A stretch of 64,000 nt of DNA from G963662905 sp965230045 (GCA_965230045.1 OZ245940.1:1612001-1676000); one strand, 5' to 3'; shown: positions 18,096-25,717, counted from the first letter of the stretch. A program made the numbers and translations. Notes: generated from the letters alone by a model not told the origin.

Positions 18096-18246
18096 GAACC
18101 GTTTTCACTTCTTAATAGTTAATTATGAGCAAGTTAATGAAACGAAATAGCATAATGACAATAGAGCCACCAAATAGTTACTTTGATAGTTCATAATTAT
18201 TGAATTGTCACCAAGTTGATTGACAAATTTCAATCAAAAAAACATA

Positions 18247-18273
18247 GCGGAACCGAAAAGCTTTACGAGTAGG
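18247..18273 (+). repeat. Leader sequence shared between two cassettes
   Basis: GCGGAACCGAAAAGCTTTAC and the following bases match 17018-17044 (GCGGAAACCGAAAAGCCTAT...GAGTAGG). Upstream, ACTTTGATAGTTC also matches ACTTTGACAGTTC near 16941, and TTATGAGCAAGTT near 18122 matches TTATGGGCAAGTT at 16883. The two cassettes therefore share a homologous 5' leader of about 180 bp, and the junction between them has a decayed attC. Confidence 0.6.
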
Positions 18274-18310
18274 AAAACAAATTATTTATAACATTAAAGA
18301 ATACAAGATT

Positions 18311-18616
18311 ATGTCAGAAGAAATTAAAACTAACGAGCAAAGCAACTCAGGACAAACAATTATTGTTAACCAGCAGGAAAAACAATCAAATGGTGTTGGA
18401 ACAGCAGGTTTTGTACTTGCTTTAATAGCATTATTCCTTGGTTGGGTTCCAATTCTTGGTTGGGTAGTATGGGTTTTAGGGCTTATTTTATCTTTTGTAG
18501 GTGTTTTTAAAAAGCCAAAGGGAATGGCAATTGCTGGATTAGTGATTTCACTAATTGGAATAATTTTACTGCTTACAGTATTTGGTGCACTTCTAGGGGC
18601 TGCTGCTGCTTTATAG
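18311..18616 (+). CDS. Cassette 3: DUF4190-like small membrane protein
   Basis: 101 residues. A polar N-terminal 30 residues (Asn/Gln-rich) is followed by two or three hydrophobic segments: GTAGFVLALIALFLGWVPILGW, VVWVLGLILSFVGVF and GLVISLIGIILLLTVFGALLG. The pattern and the KKPKGMAIAGLVIS connector match DUF4190 membrane proteins of unknown function. It ends about 60 bp before an attC-like site whose left box is the reverse complement of GTTATGGGC at 16882. Confidence 0.8.
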   Translation: MSEEIKTNEQSNSGQTIIVNQQEKQSNGVGTAGFVLALIALFLGWVPILGWVVWVLGLILSFVGVFKKPKGMAIAGLVISLIGIILLLTVFGALLGAAAAL

Positions 18617-18674
18617 CAAATAAATTACACTTTCGCTTAAAGGAAAATATGAAGAAAGTTAAATAAGAAAACCA

Positions 18675-18758
18675 GCCCATAACAATTAAGCGTCCTGGCT
18701 GCGCGCAGCGCGAAGTCTGGACGCTGTGTTGAATTAACCGGTGTTGGAAGTTATGGGG
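18675..18758. other. attC-like site 2 (84 bp)
   Basis: Boxes GCCCATAAC (18675-18683) and GTTATGGGG (18750-18758). Inner arms AATTAAGCGTCC and GGACGCTGTGTTGAATT pair with extrahelical bases; a GC-rich CTGCGCGCAGCGCG tip follows. The first 60 bp are nearly identical to site 4 (20301), as expected for one attC family within an array. Confidence 0.75.
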
Positions 18759-18908
18759 ATTGATATCAAAAAGGGAGGGATTAAAAAGCTCTACAAAGAT
18801 TTGCTCAAAACAATTCATGCCCACATCATACGTCAGATTGCTTCAAAACATCCATATTCAAGCTCATTTTTGGCGAAGGATCAGGTTTTTGCCCGGATCA
18901 GGGCATAG
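18753..18908 (+). CDS. Cassette-start mini-ORF (MGIDIKK), 51 residues
   Basis: An ATG lying inside the attC right box opens a 51-codon frame: MGIDIKKGGIKKLYKDLLKT..., basic, ending QVFARIRA. A second frame with the same first seven residues starts inside attC site 4 (20402). The shared start may be a by-product of the conserved GGGGATTGATATCAAAAAG sequence, or a start codon supplied by the recombination site. No family is recognised and expression is unproven. Confidence 0.35.
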   Translation: MGIDIKKGGIKKLYKDLLKTIHAHIIRQIASKHPYSSSFLAKDQVFARIRA

Positions 18909-18934
18909 CGGTTGCCTTCGCCTTTCATCTGGCG

Positions 18935-19123
18935 TTAAAATAATTGAAGCAAGTAGGATGTTTGTTTGAGTTTTTTAAGGACAATCTGCAAAGGGGGGGC
19001 ACGTCCCTCAAAAGTATAAAGCGTTTGCATTTGGCTTATGCAGCATTTTGGGCATTGCCTGTGATGGAAACATGCCGCTCGGGCTTCTGATATAAATCTT
19101 TGAAACCAGGTGCTAATTAACAA
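18935..19123 (-). pseudogene. IS91-type transposase remnant (C-terminal zinc ribbon)
   Basis: On the minus strand a short frame encodes QCPKC...MQTLYTFEGRAPPLQIV, which resembles the C-terminal cysteine cluster and RAPP tail of IS91-family transposases. The catalytic part is missing. It fills cassette space with no forward gene, so this cassette seems to have carried a decayed insertion sequence. The identification rests on a short match. Confidence 0.45.
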
Positions 19124-19226
19124 GCCAATTCGATGCGTGTCTTACTTTTTTTTCATAATTTTAAACTTTTGAAATTAACACCCTAAAGGTAGTGAAAAGT
19201 TGCGGCTTTAGCTACCTTTAGGTTTA

Positions 19227-19358
19227 GTTCAACACGCAATATAGCAAAAAGCGGCAAAGTGCTTATTTGGAGCGGAACTCGTCCGCTCCAACTTCACAGA
19301 ACAAAGAAACTTAATCTCACGCATTCCGCTTCATGCCATATTGCCACCGTTACCATGC
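19227..19358. other. attC-like site 3 (132 bp)
   Basis: Starts GTTCAAC (19227-19233) and ends GTTACCATGC (19349-19358). GCAATATAGCA...AAGCGG pairs with CCGCTTCATGCCATATTGC. A perfect inner hairpin TTGGAGCGGA / TCCGCTCCAA has the loop ACTCG. The right box is the exact reverse complement of GCATGGTAAC at 20301, the end of the cassette that begins here. Confidence 0.7.
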
Positions 19359-19397
19359 ATTAGGACACGATAGTAGCAAATTGATACAGAGAATAAA

Positions 19398-19931
19398 ATG
19401 AAAAGGATTTATCTAATAGTTTTGACTTGCATAATCGGATTAAACTTATTCGGACAAAGATTGAGCATTGATGATTTCAAGTTAATCGAGAGTTTGCCAG
19501 ATTGGATAACATATAAAATTGATGACATTAAAACCGAGAAGGATTTAATCCTTGACAACGAAATGAATCCTTTTTATTTGGAGACTGACTTTAATGGAGA
19601 TGGTAAATTAGATATTGCATTTTGTGTTAAAGACAAATTGACCAATAAAAAAGGTATCCTGATAATTCATGGAGGAGATTTTAAATCACATTTAATAGGT
19701 GCTGGAAATAGTTTTGTGCATGTAGGGGATGATTTCAAATTCGTTGAACTATGGAAAGTATACAGAAACAGAATAGTTGAATTAACCGAATTTACTGAAG
19801 ACGGAGACATTCTTGGAAACAAAGAAATTAAAATAGAAAATGATGCAATTTTAGTTTCTAAAAGCGAAAGTGCATCAAGCCTGATTGCTTGGCAGAATGG
19901 TAAATATGTTTGGTTACACACTGGAGATTAA
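19398..19931 (+). CDS. Cassette 4: secreted protein with FG-GAP/VCBS-like calcium motif
   Basis: 177 residues with a signal peptide (1-19, ending LFGQ). Residues about 66-80 read DFNGDGKLDIAFCV, the Dx-x-DG calcium-binding loop of FG-GAP/VCBS repeats, once only. The rest has no recognised family. It is probably periplasmic. It starts about 40 bp after the cassette's left box and is followed after 12 bp by a second gene of the same cassette. Confidence 0.75.
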   Translation: MKRIYLIVLTCIIGLNLFGQRLSIDDFKLIESLPDWITYKIDDIKTEKDLILDNEMNPFYLETDFNGDGKLDIAFCVKDKLTNKKGILIIHGGDFKSHLIGAGNSFVHVGDDFKFVELWKVYRNRIVELTEFTEDGDILGNKEIKIENDAILVSKSESASSLIAWQNGKYVWLHTGD

Positions 19932-19943
19932 AACTGATGGTTA

Positions 19944-20285
19944 ATGAAAAAATGGATTTTTAGAATATCAATTACTTTTAACATACTCTTTCTGATTGGT
20001 TGGTGGTGGACAAGCGTAAATAGACCATCAAATAAAATTGGTCGATTAGAGAAAGATATTGAAATTGGAATTTTTACAAGTGATTCTGTGATTTTTACGC
20101 TCCCGAAAGGATTGACTGTTAGAAATGCATCGCAACGTGGATTGGCAGCTGCAGGACAATTTGAGAACGAGCGATTTGAAATTGTAATAACTTCTGATGA
20201 CTGGGATTTGGTTAACTATAATTTACCCAAAGACAGTTTAAATACATTTAGTAATTTATATTCAGCAGACGTGAAAAAATATTGA
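19944..20285 (+). CDS. Cassette 4: small membrane-anchored hypothetical protein
   Basis: 113 residues: one N-terminal membrane helix (about 5-25, ISITFNILFLIGWWWTSV) and a soluble domain of about 85 residues outside. No family is recognised. It sits 12 bp after the FG-GAP-like gene, so the two are probably co-transcribed. Its stop lies 15 bp before the next attC-like site. Confidence 0.7.
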   Translation: MKKWIFRISITFNILFLIGWWWTSVNRPSNKIGRLEKDIEIGIFTSDSVIFTLPKGLTVRNASQRGLAAAGQFENERFEIVITSDDWDLVNYNLPKDSLNTFSNLYSADVKKY

Positions 20286-20300
20286 TGGATATGGAATAAC

Positions 20301-20407
20301 GCATGGTAACAATTAAGCGTCCTGGCTGCGCGCAGCGCGAAGTCTGGACGCTGTGTTGAACATTTATCCCGATACTTTCGCGGAAACCGGAGTTTGATGT
20401 TATGGGG
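20301..20407. other. attC-like site 4 (about 107 bp)
   Basis: Left box GCATGGTAAC (20301-20310) is the perfect 10-bp reverse complement of the cassette's own first bases (GTTACCATGC, 19349). The next 45 bp repeat site 2 almost exactly. The right box GTTATGGGG is at 20399-20407. Confidence 0.75.
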
Positions 20408-20551
20408 ATTGATATCAAAAAGACCGGAAGGAAAAAAGCTTTTGGGAGTGGCTGGCTGCATTCTTCGGCATTAGAAGGCTATTTTGGAAGCCACAGGCCG
20501 GTTTTCCAATCAGCTACAATAGAAACTGATTTTATTGCAAGCAAAAAATAA
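20402..20551 (+). CDS. Cassette-start mini-ORF (MGIDIKK), 49 residues
   Basis: The ATG in the right box of attC site 4 opens MGIDIKKTGRKKAFGSGWLH..., ending IASKK. Only the first seven residues match the frame at 18753; the rest diverges because a different cassette was joined. No function can be assigned and translation is uncertain. It is the only forward frame in this small cassette. Confidence 0.35.
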   Translation: MGIDIKKTGRKKAFGSGWLHSSALEGYFGSHRPVFQSATIETDFIASKK

Positions 20552-20666
20552 CATCGCCACATGGCAGATATTTGCTAGTTTTATCACTTCATGACGGCTG
20601 GCTGGAGGAAAATGAAGGTTTTTAGACAGCCTGCCCCGATATTTTCGGGGGACTGACGTTAAAGGC
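20552..20666. other. Possible attC-like site 5, right box GTTAAAGGC
   Basis: GTTAAAGGC (20658-20666) matches 8 of 9 bases of the reverse complement of GCCGTTAAC (21431), the end of the next cassette. The arms upstream are weak (GGCAG...CTGCC-type pieces), so the left boundary is uncertain. Confidence 0.45.
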
Positions 20667-20705
20667 AAGCAAGGGTGAAGAAAGCACGTGTAATAACAGA
20701 AAATA

Positions 20706-20736
20706 TTGCACGGGTTGATAATAATCCTTATCTTTG
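20706..20736 (+). promoter_or_regulatory. Cassette promoter (TTG-N20-TATCTTTG)
   Basis: TTG (20706-20708), 20 bp, then TATCTTTG (20729-20736): a full match to the Bacteroidota sigma consensus, 26 bp before the antitoxin ATG. The toxin-antitoxin cassette therefore carries its own promoter, as is usual for such cassettes in integrons. Confidence 0.75.
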
Positions 20737-20762
20737 TACTAAGGAATTAAAAAAACACAAAG

Positions 20763-21011
20763 ATGAATACTAAACTCACATTGACAATAGAACAAACATT
20801 GATTGAAAAAGCTAAAGAATACGCCAAAGGGAAAGGTCGTAGCTTATCCGATATTGTTGAAAATTATTTTAAAGTTATCGTAAAAGAAGAAGGTATTGCA
20901 AAAACTAAATCTACTCCAATTACGGACTCTTTGAGAGGTTCATTTAAGGCTCCGAAAGATTTTGATTACAAAAAGGAATTGACAAAAGCTCTAACTGATA
21001 AGCATTTATAA
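20763..21011 (+). CDS. Antitoxin, ribbon-helix-helix-like (DUF6364 type)
   Basis: 82 residues. The N-terminal MNTKLTLTIEQTLIEKAKEYAKGKGRSLSDIVENYF is a ribbon-helix-helix DNA-binding pattern, as in DUF6364 antitoxins. The C-terminal tail is basic and likely wraps the toxin. It stops 1 bp before the PIN-domain gene begins. It should neutralise that toxin and repress the promoter at 20706-20736. Confidence 0.85.
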   Translation: MNTKLTLTIEQTLIEKAKEYAKGKGRSLSDIVENYFKVIVKEEGIAKTKSTPITDSLRGSFKAPKDFDYKKELTKALTDKHL

Positions 21012-21012
21012 T

Positions 21013-21438
21013 ATGGACAGAGTTTTAATTGATTCAGATGTAATTTTAGATTCTTTTTTTGACCGAAAGCCTTTTGTGGAATATTCATCTGCTATCCTTG
21101 GATTATGTGAATCAGGGAAAATTAAAGGTTATTTGACTCCCTTGATTTATAGTAATGTTTATTACCTTCTTCGTCAAACTGCAAAACATGAAAAGGTAAT
21201 TGATAAACTAAAACAATTATTGAAAATTACAGATGTTCTCTCAATGGACAGAACGGTTGTGGAAAATGCTTTGAATTCCGAATTCAAAGACTTTGAAGAT
21301 AGTTTACAGAACTTTTCTGCAATTAACAATGGTAGTATTGACTTGATTTTAACAAGGAACTTGAAAGACTATAAGAATAGTGAATTAGGGGTTTTTACAC
21401 CAGAAATATATTTAAAGTCAATCAATGCAAGCCGTTAA
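21013..21438 (+). CDS. PIN-domain toxin (VapC-like)
   Basis: 141 residues, one PIN domain. Acidic residues are at Asp7 and Asp9 (VLIDSDVILDSF), with further acidic positions near Glu90-Asp96 (EFKDFEDSLQ) and Asp110 (GSIDLILTRN), consistent with a Mg-dependent RNase site. It is the partner of the antitoxin 1 bp upstream. The stop codon TAA (21436-21438) lies inside the attC left box GCCGTTAAC, so the gene occupies the cassette to its very end. Confidence 0.85.
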   Translation: MDRVLIDSDVILDSFFDRKPFVEYSSAILGLCESGKIKGYLTPLIYSNVYYLLRQTAKHEKVIDKLKQLLKITDVLSMDRTVVENALNSEFKDFEDSLQNFSAINNGSIDLILTRNLKDYKNSELGVFTPEIYLKSINASR

Positions 21439-21584
21439 CAATTAAGCAACGTTTTCCGGCCATAGCCGGAATACCCACGAATTACTCGGGGCAGGTGTGC
21501 TTTGTGCCTGTCCCGAACCTTCGCGGATTGAACAGCCTGTCCCGAGCCCCTTCGGGAAAACCGGCTTACATTTATATTGGGGAA
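21431..21584. other. attC-like site 6 (long type)
   Basis: GCCGTTAAC then AATTAAGCAACG and a hairpin TTTCCGGC / GCCGGAA. A repeat-rich GCCTGTCCCGA segment follows, and the right end CCGGCTTACATTTATATTGGGG corresponds to the GTTATGGGG region of sites 2 and 4. It is one of three related copies (others at 22884 and 25109). The right boundary is approximate. Confidence 0.55.
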
Positions 21585-21792
21585 TCAATTTTTGCGGTAT
21601 TTTCTGCCAAATACCTTAAGGGAAGGGAAAGCAGGCCATTTTCAGCCGAAAAGCTTTGGTTTGCAATAATTCAAATGAACATTTTGTCAAGATCTGATAC
21701 CATACACAGCCCATTTTGTGGGTTTTTGGCATAATTATATCAGTCTTGCATTGCAGGGGCAGAAGGAAAACAATAAAGCATGTGCATTTTCT

Positions 21793-22049
21793 CAGCAAGC
21801 ATCCGGAGCCCTGATTCGCTCATGGAATGATTCGGGGATGATTTCTACGAGCCACCTCCTCCCGCCACAGTGGGTGCAAAATCCCACAACAATGTTCATG
21901 CGTGTTTCTGCAATTTCTTCCCAGCCCATTTTCTTTTTTTGCGGCCTTGGCTGGTTAAAATATTCATACAGAGCAGGCAAAGCCTTTCCTTTTGCAGCCG
22001 AAGACATACTGAATTCTTCATTAAATAAACCATTTTTGAATAAAATCAA
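21793..22049 (-). pseudogene. IS91-type transposase fragment, C-terminal
   Basis: A minus-strand frame of about 85 codons contains LPALYEYFNQPRPQKKK and CTHCGGRRWLVEIIP then ESFHERIRAPD, consistent with the C-terminal zinc-binding tail of IS91-like transposases. The IPESFHERIRAPDAC end is also fused to a recombinase fragment in the copies at 23258 and 25484, showing internal deletions of one parent element. The catalytic region is absent. Confidence 0.45.
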
Positions 22050-22156
22050 TGAAGAACTCTATCGGTAAGCCGTATGAGGGAAAACTTCACAGCCTGTCCT
22101 GAGTTATTCGGGACCTGTCCCGAGTTATTCGGGATACGGTTTGATGAAGGGGGTAC

Positions 22157-22212
22157 TGATAGCATACAAATAATTATTAGCTTTACGGAGATTAATAGGA
22201 GTATGCTATCAG
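22157..22212. repeat. Perfect 12-bp inverted repeat ahead of the MazEF-like pair
   Basis: CTGATAGCATAC (22157-22168) and GTATGCTATCAG (22201-22212) pair perfectly around an AT-rich loop. It may be the stem of a decayed attC or part of an insertion end. Just upstream, CCTGTCC[C/T]GAGTTATTCGGGA-type sequence is directly repeated (22092-22133). Confidence 0.5.
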
Positions 22213-22255
22213 GCTCTACTCTACGGCCGCATGCCAAAGAAAACCAGAAAAACAC

Positions 22256-22286
22256 TTGTAGTATATACTTTTTTGATATATCTTTG
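22256..22286 (+). promoter_or_regulatory. Cassette promoter (TTG-N20-TATCTTTG)
   Basis: TTG (22256-22258), 20 bp, TATCTTTG (22279-22286), 21 bp ahead of the antitoxin ATG. The spacing is the same as for the PIN-toxin cassette promoter. Confidence 0.75.
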
Positions 22287-22307
22287 CGGAATACTAAAAA
22301 GGTAATC

Positions 22308-22538
22308 ATGAAAAATATATCATTAAAATTAGACGACACGATTTTTGGAGAAACAGAAAAAATTCTCTCGAGAATCAACAAACCTAGGAATAGATATATT
22401 AACGAAGCTATTGAATATTATAATAGACTGCAAAAAAGACTATTGCTAGAGAAAAAGCTTAAAACAGAATCGGAATTGGTGAAAAATGACTCTATAAAAG
22501 TACTTAAAGAATTTGAGGAGGTCGATTATGTCGATTAA
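22308..22538 (+). CDS. Antitoxin of a MazF-like pair
   Basis: 76 residues from the ATG at 22308; the frame extends upstream to 22074, but that part contains the promoter and repeats. MKNISLKLDDTIFGETEKIL...RNRYINEAIEYYNRLQKR has a ribbon-helix-helix pattern. The acidic C-terminus (KEFEEVDYVD) probably blocks the toxin. It overlaps the toxin gene by 11 bp. Confidence 0.85.
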   Translation: MKNISLKLDDTIFGETEKILSRINKPRNRYINEAIEYYNRLQKRLLLEKKLKTESELVKNDSIKVLKEFEEVDYVD

Positions 22539-22890
22539 ACAATTCGAAGTCTGGATAGCAGACCTTAACCCAAAAATTGGAACTGAACCAGGAAAAACCA
22601 GACCCGTTTTAGTAGTACAAACAAATTTGTTGAATAAAAATAATCATCCATCAACTATAATTTGTCCAATTACAACCAATGTTAAAAAAGACTCTGAAAT
22701 ATTAAGAGTATATCTTAAAAAAGGAACTGCAAATTTGCATCAAGACTGTGACATTATGATTGATCAAATCAGGGCAATAGACAATAATAGACTTATGAAA
22801 AGAACGGGAAAACTACCAAGAGAAATAAGTGAAATTGTAATTGAAAATTTACAAATAGTATTGGATATTGAAAGAAACACGACGGCCTAA
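22528..22890 (+). CDS. MazF/PemK-family endoribonuclease toxin
   Basis: 120 residues from the ATG at 22528 (MSIKQFEVWIADLNP). Typical PemK/MazF features are GTEPGKTRPVLVVQ near residue 20, TIICPITTN near 50 and DIMIDQIRAID near 85. It is likely an mRNA interferase neutralised by the preceding gene. A strong Shine-Dalgarno (GAGGAGGT, 22514-22521) precedes the start, unusual in this window. The stop codon TAA (22888-22890) is part of the attC left box GGCCTAAC. Chosen start: the overlap, spacing and family N-terminus all agree. Confidence 0.9.
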   Translation: MSIKQFEVWIADLNPKIGTEPGKTRPVLVVQTNLLNKNNHPSTIICPITTNVKKDSEILRVYLKKGTANLHQDCDIMIDQIRAIDNNRLMKRTGKLPREISEIVIENLQIVLDIERNTTA

Positions 22891-23050
22891 CAATTAAGCA
22901 TCGTTTTCCGGCCTAAGCCGGAAACCCGAATACTCGGGTCAGGTATCCTCAGGCGGGGCAGGTGTGCTTTGTGCCTGTCCCGAACCTTCGCGGATTGAAC
23001 AGCCTGTCCCGAGCCATTCGGGAAAAACCGGCTTACATTTATATTGGGGA
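22884..23050. other. attC-like site 7 (long type)
   Basis: GGCCTAAC then AATTAAGCATCG, followed by the same TTTTCCGGCC / GGCCGGAA-type hairpin and GCCTGTCCCGA repeats as sites 6 and 8, ending near TATATTGGGG (23050). The reverse complement GTTAGGCC is not found cleanly at the cassette's start; CTCTACGGCCGC near 22221 may be a decayed form. Confidence 0.5.
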
Positions 23051-23257
23051 ATCAATTTCTGCGGTATTTTCAGTCAAATACCTTAAGGGAAGGGAAAACA
23101 GGCCATTTTCAGCCAAAAGCTTTGCTATGCAATAATTACAAAGGGCGTTTTGTCAAGATCTGATACCATACACAGCCCATTTTGTGGGTTTTTGGCATAA
23201 TCATATCAGTCCTGCATTGCAGGGGCAGAGGGAAAACAATAAAGCATGTGCATTTTC

Positions 23258-23458
23258 TCAGCAAGCATCCGGAGCCCTGATTCGCTCATGGAATGATTCG
23301 GGTATTGATTTTTCCATTTCAAGAGGGTTTTTCTCACAAAAAATCGCCATCTTTGCTATCTGGCGAAGGTAGTTTTCGTGTGTGGAACGCGAGCGTCCGT
23401 TGATTACAAGGCGCTGCATAAACTGCTCAGCTCCTTCGGCAAGCTCAGGACGGCGCAT
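23258..23458 (-). pseudogene. Truncated tyrosine-recombinase N-terminus
   Basis: Minus-strand frame: FMQRLVINGRSRSTHENYLR...IFCEKNPLEM is the start of a SAM-like core-binding domain of a tyrosine recombinase, then the frame runs into IPESFHERIRAPDAC, the tail found after the IS91 fragment at 21793. The catalytic domain is lost. An almost identical fragment with a more complete start lies at 25484-25717. Confidence 0.6.
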
Positions 23459-23590
23459 GCTTCATCCTGGATCGTTCTTTTTTTCATCCGATAATTTTTT
23501 AATTTTCAAAGGTGGGATGAAAAGCATGATGAAAAATAATCATTGTCTTGGGTGTTAATGATTATTTTTATCATGCTTGTTTCATAAGAT

Positions 23591-23928
23591 TGGTTCTACA
23601 CGGAATTTCGTGGAAAGAAATTAGAATGCTATTTCAAACAGATTCCTCCAAAGTTTCCTCATTCTTCGGAAAACTTTGTCGGAATGACGCGTTTTTATGA
23701 AGTCAGGAGGCAAATGCGGCGAGGACGTCTTTAAAATATACTATTGTGTCCTCGCCGCATTTGCCTTAAACGCCTAATAAACAGCGTCATTCCGACCGGA
23801 ACAAAGCCAAACGAAGTGATTAAGGCTTTGTGAAGGGAGGAATCTGTTAGGGATCAATAGTTTATTAATAGATATCTGCATATTATTTTCAAACATTATT
23901 GTTACCCACGAAATTCCTAGTAGAACCA
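23591..23928. repeat. MITE family 1, copy B (338 bp)
   Basis: Inverted ends TGGTTCTACACGGAATTTCG and the complement of TGGTTCTACTAGGAATTTCG. Inside is a strong palindrome GCAAATGCGGCGAGGAC / GTCCTCGCCGCATTTGC and then the intact sequence GCGTCATTCCGACCGG (about 23786-23801). That sequence is exactly where the sister copy at 25821 is interrupted by IS110, so copy B shows the empty target. Confidence 0.85.
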
Positions 23929-24012
23929 GATTAAATTTTATAAGGTTAATAAATAAAACCTTATACGTAAGAATCAGATCTTAGGTGAAGCTGCCGACCG
24001 GAGGGAGGTTTA

Positions 24013-24145
24013 GTTCAATAATGTGTATAAATCATTGGGCGGCAAGTGGTTAAATTGAAAGTGAGTACATTTAATAAACATATCAGCGGTTTGACAGTGA
24101 AGTGCTTTGAAATGCCCAACGCTTCATACACCAACCGTTGCCGTT
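24013..24145. other. attC-like site with right box GTTGCCGTT
   Basis: GTTGCCGTT (24137-24145) is the exact reverse complement of AACGGCAAC (25109-25117) at the end of the KilA-N cassette, so it marks that cassette's left boundary. The upstream sequence GTTCAATA...GGCGGCAAGTGG resembles the left part of site 3. The stem is imperfect. Confidence 0.55.
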
Positions 24146-24228
24146 CATTGAGAAAGAAGACCGCAGTACGAATATGATAAACAAATAATTATTGTATATT
24201 TGTAAAAAGCGAAATACGATTTGATTAT

Positions 24229-25101
24229 ATGACAAGTAAATCTCAGATAGAAGTTGAAAGTAAGCTTATCTCAATTGTAAAACAAGACGAGCAAGATTAT
24301 ATCAGCTTGACAGATATGGTTCGAGACGAAGATGGTTCAGACCATATTAGAAATTGGATGAGAAATAGGAATACAGTAGAATTCATTGGATTATGGGAAA
24401 CTTTGAATAATCCGAATTTTAAACCTGTCGAATTCGACACCTTTAGAAAACAGGCTGGATTAAATAATTTCAACTTGACACCGAAAAAGTGGATTGAGGC
24501 GACTGGTGCGATTGGTTTGATTTCAAAATCTGGAAGATACGGAGGGACTTATGCACATAAAGATTTAGCATTTGAGTTTGGTTCGTGGATTAGCCCGATG
24601 TTTAAGCTGTTGTTGATTAAGGAATATCAACGCTTAAAGGAAATTGAGAGTAATCAGTACAATCTTGAGTGGAATGTAAAACGGATTCTGACAAAGACAA
24701 ACTATTTAATTCATACCGATGCTGTGAAAGATTGCATTCTTCCTAAAAAAAACTATGACAAGGATAAGGAGTGGCTGATTTATGCGGAGGAAGCCGACTT
24801 GTTGAATGTCGCATTATTCAAATGTACAGCAAAAGACTGGCGTGATGCCAATACTGCAAAAGCAAAGAAAGGATTAAATATTCGTGACTTTGCAAGTATT
24901 AATGAGCTAGTAGTGCTTGCGAATTTGGAAAATATCAACTCGATTCTAATCCGCAATCAGATTGATAAACCAGAACGATTTAGGCAGGTATGTGAGATTG
25001 TTCAGATTCAATTAAAATCACTTGACGAAAAGGATTTTATGAAAGCATTGAAAAAAGTGTCCGATGATATTTACATTGATAGTAAGAAGAAACTGAAATA
25101 A
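24229..25101 (+). CDS. Cassette: KilA-N domain protein
   Basis: 290 residues. The first 110 residues form a KilA-N domain: DYISLTDMVRDEDGSDHIRNWMR, VEFIGLWETLNNPNF, WIEATGAIGLISKSGRYGGTYAHKDLAFEFGSWISP. This is a DNA-binding module common in phage and mobile-element proteins. The C-terminal 160 residues are helical without a named domain. A -7 box TATATTTG lies at 24195-24202. The gene lies within a 980-bp unit bounded by GTTGCCGTT and AACGGCAAC. A regulatory or anti-phage function is possible; the actual role is unknown. Confidence 0.88.
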   Translation: MTSKSQIEVESKLISIVKQDEQDYISLTDMVRDEDGSDHIRNWMRNRNTVEFIGLWETLNNPNFKPVEFDTFRKQAGLNNFNLTPKKWIEATGAIGLISKSGRYGGTYAHKDLAFEFGSWISPMFKLLLIKEYQRLKEIESNQYNLEWNVKRILTKTNYLIHTDAVKDCILPKKNYDKDKEWLIYAEEADLLNVALFKCTAKDWRDANTAKAKKGLNIRDFASINELVVLANLENINSILIRNQIDKPERFRQVCEIVQIQLKSLDEKDFMKALKKVSDDIYIDSKKKLK

Positions 25102-25108
25102 ACAACGA

Positions 25109-25276
25109 AACGGCAACAATTAAGCAACGTTTTCCGGCCTAAACCGGAAACCCGAATACTCGGGTCAGGTATCCTCAGGCGGGATAGGTAGTGCTTTGTG
25201 CCTGTCCCGAATCTTCGTGGATTGAACAGCCTGTCCCGAGCCATTCGGGAAAAACCGGTGTACCTATATATTGGGG
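25109..25276. other. attC-like site 8 (long type)
   Basis: AACGGCAAC (25109-25117), AATTAAGCAACG, then the TTTTCCGGCC / GGCCGGAA hairpin, ending near CTATATATTGGGG. The left box complements the cassette's own first bases at 24137 (9 of 9). Confidence 0.6.
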
Positions 25277-25483
25277 AATCAATTTCTGCGGTATTTTCAG
25301 TCAAATACCTTAAGGGAAGGGAAAACAGGCCATTTTCAGCCAAAAGCTTTGCTTTGCAATAATTCAAAAGGCCGTTTTGTCAATATCTATCGCCATCTAC
25401 AGCCCATTTTGTGGGGCTTTGGCATAATCATATCAGTCCTGCATTGCAGGGCAGAGGGAAAACAATAAAGCATGTGCATTTTC

Positions 25484-25717
25484 TCAGCAAGCATCCGGAG
25501 CCCTGATTCGCTCATGGAATGATTCGGGTATTGATTTTTCCATTTCAAGAGGGTTTTTCTCACAAAAAATCGCCATCTTTGCTATCTGGCGAAGGTAATT
25601 TTCGTGTGTGGAACGCGAGCGTCCGTTGATGACAAGGCGCTGCATAAACTGCTCAGCCATTTGGCGAAAGCCTTTCACTTTGAGGCATGCTTCATCCTGG
25701 ATCGTTCTTTTTTTCAT
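25484..25717 (-). pseudogene. Truncated tyrosine-recombinase N-terminus, copy 2
   Basis: 77 codons on the minus strand: MKKRTIQDEACLKVKGFRQ then AEQFMQRLVINGRSRSTHEN, the core-binding domain of a recombinase, ending in the same IPESFHERIRAPDAC tail as the other fragments. The start is better preserved than in the copy at 23258. It is probably the companion recombinase of an IS91-like element after an internal deletion. Confidence 0.6.

Larger units (their letters stand above)
22892..24014. repeat. 1.12-kb duplicated block, copy 1
   Basis: From AATTAAGC to GGTTTAGTTC this block repeats at 25118-27541 with few differences once the IS110 element there is removed (1,122 versus about 1,127 bp). 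It contains attC site 7, a recombinase fragment, a palindrome (AAGCATGAT...ATCATGCTT, 23526-23582) and a MITE. Its right end abuts GTTC, the kind of tetranucleotide beside which IS91-family elements insert. It is probably a non-autonomous IS91-like derivative. No complete gene lies in it. Confidence 0.7.
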
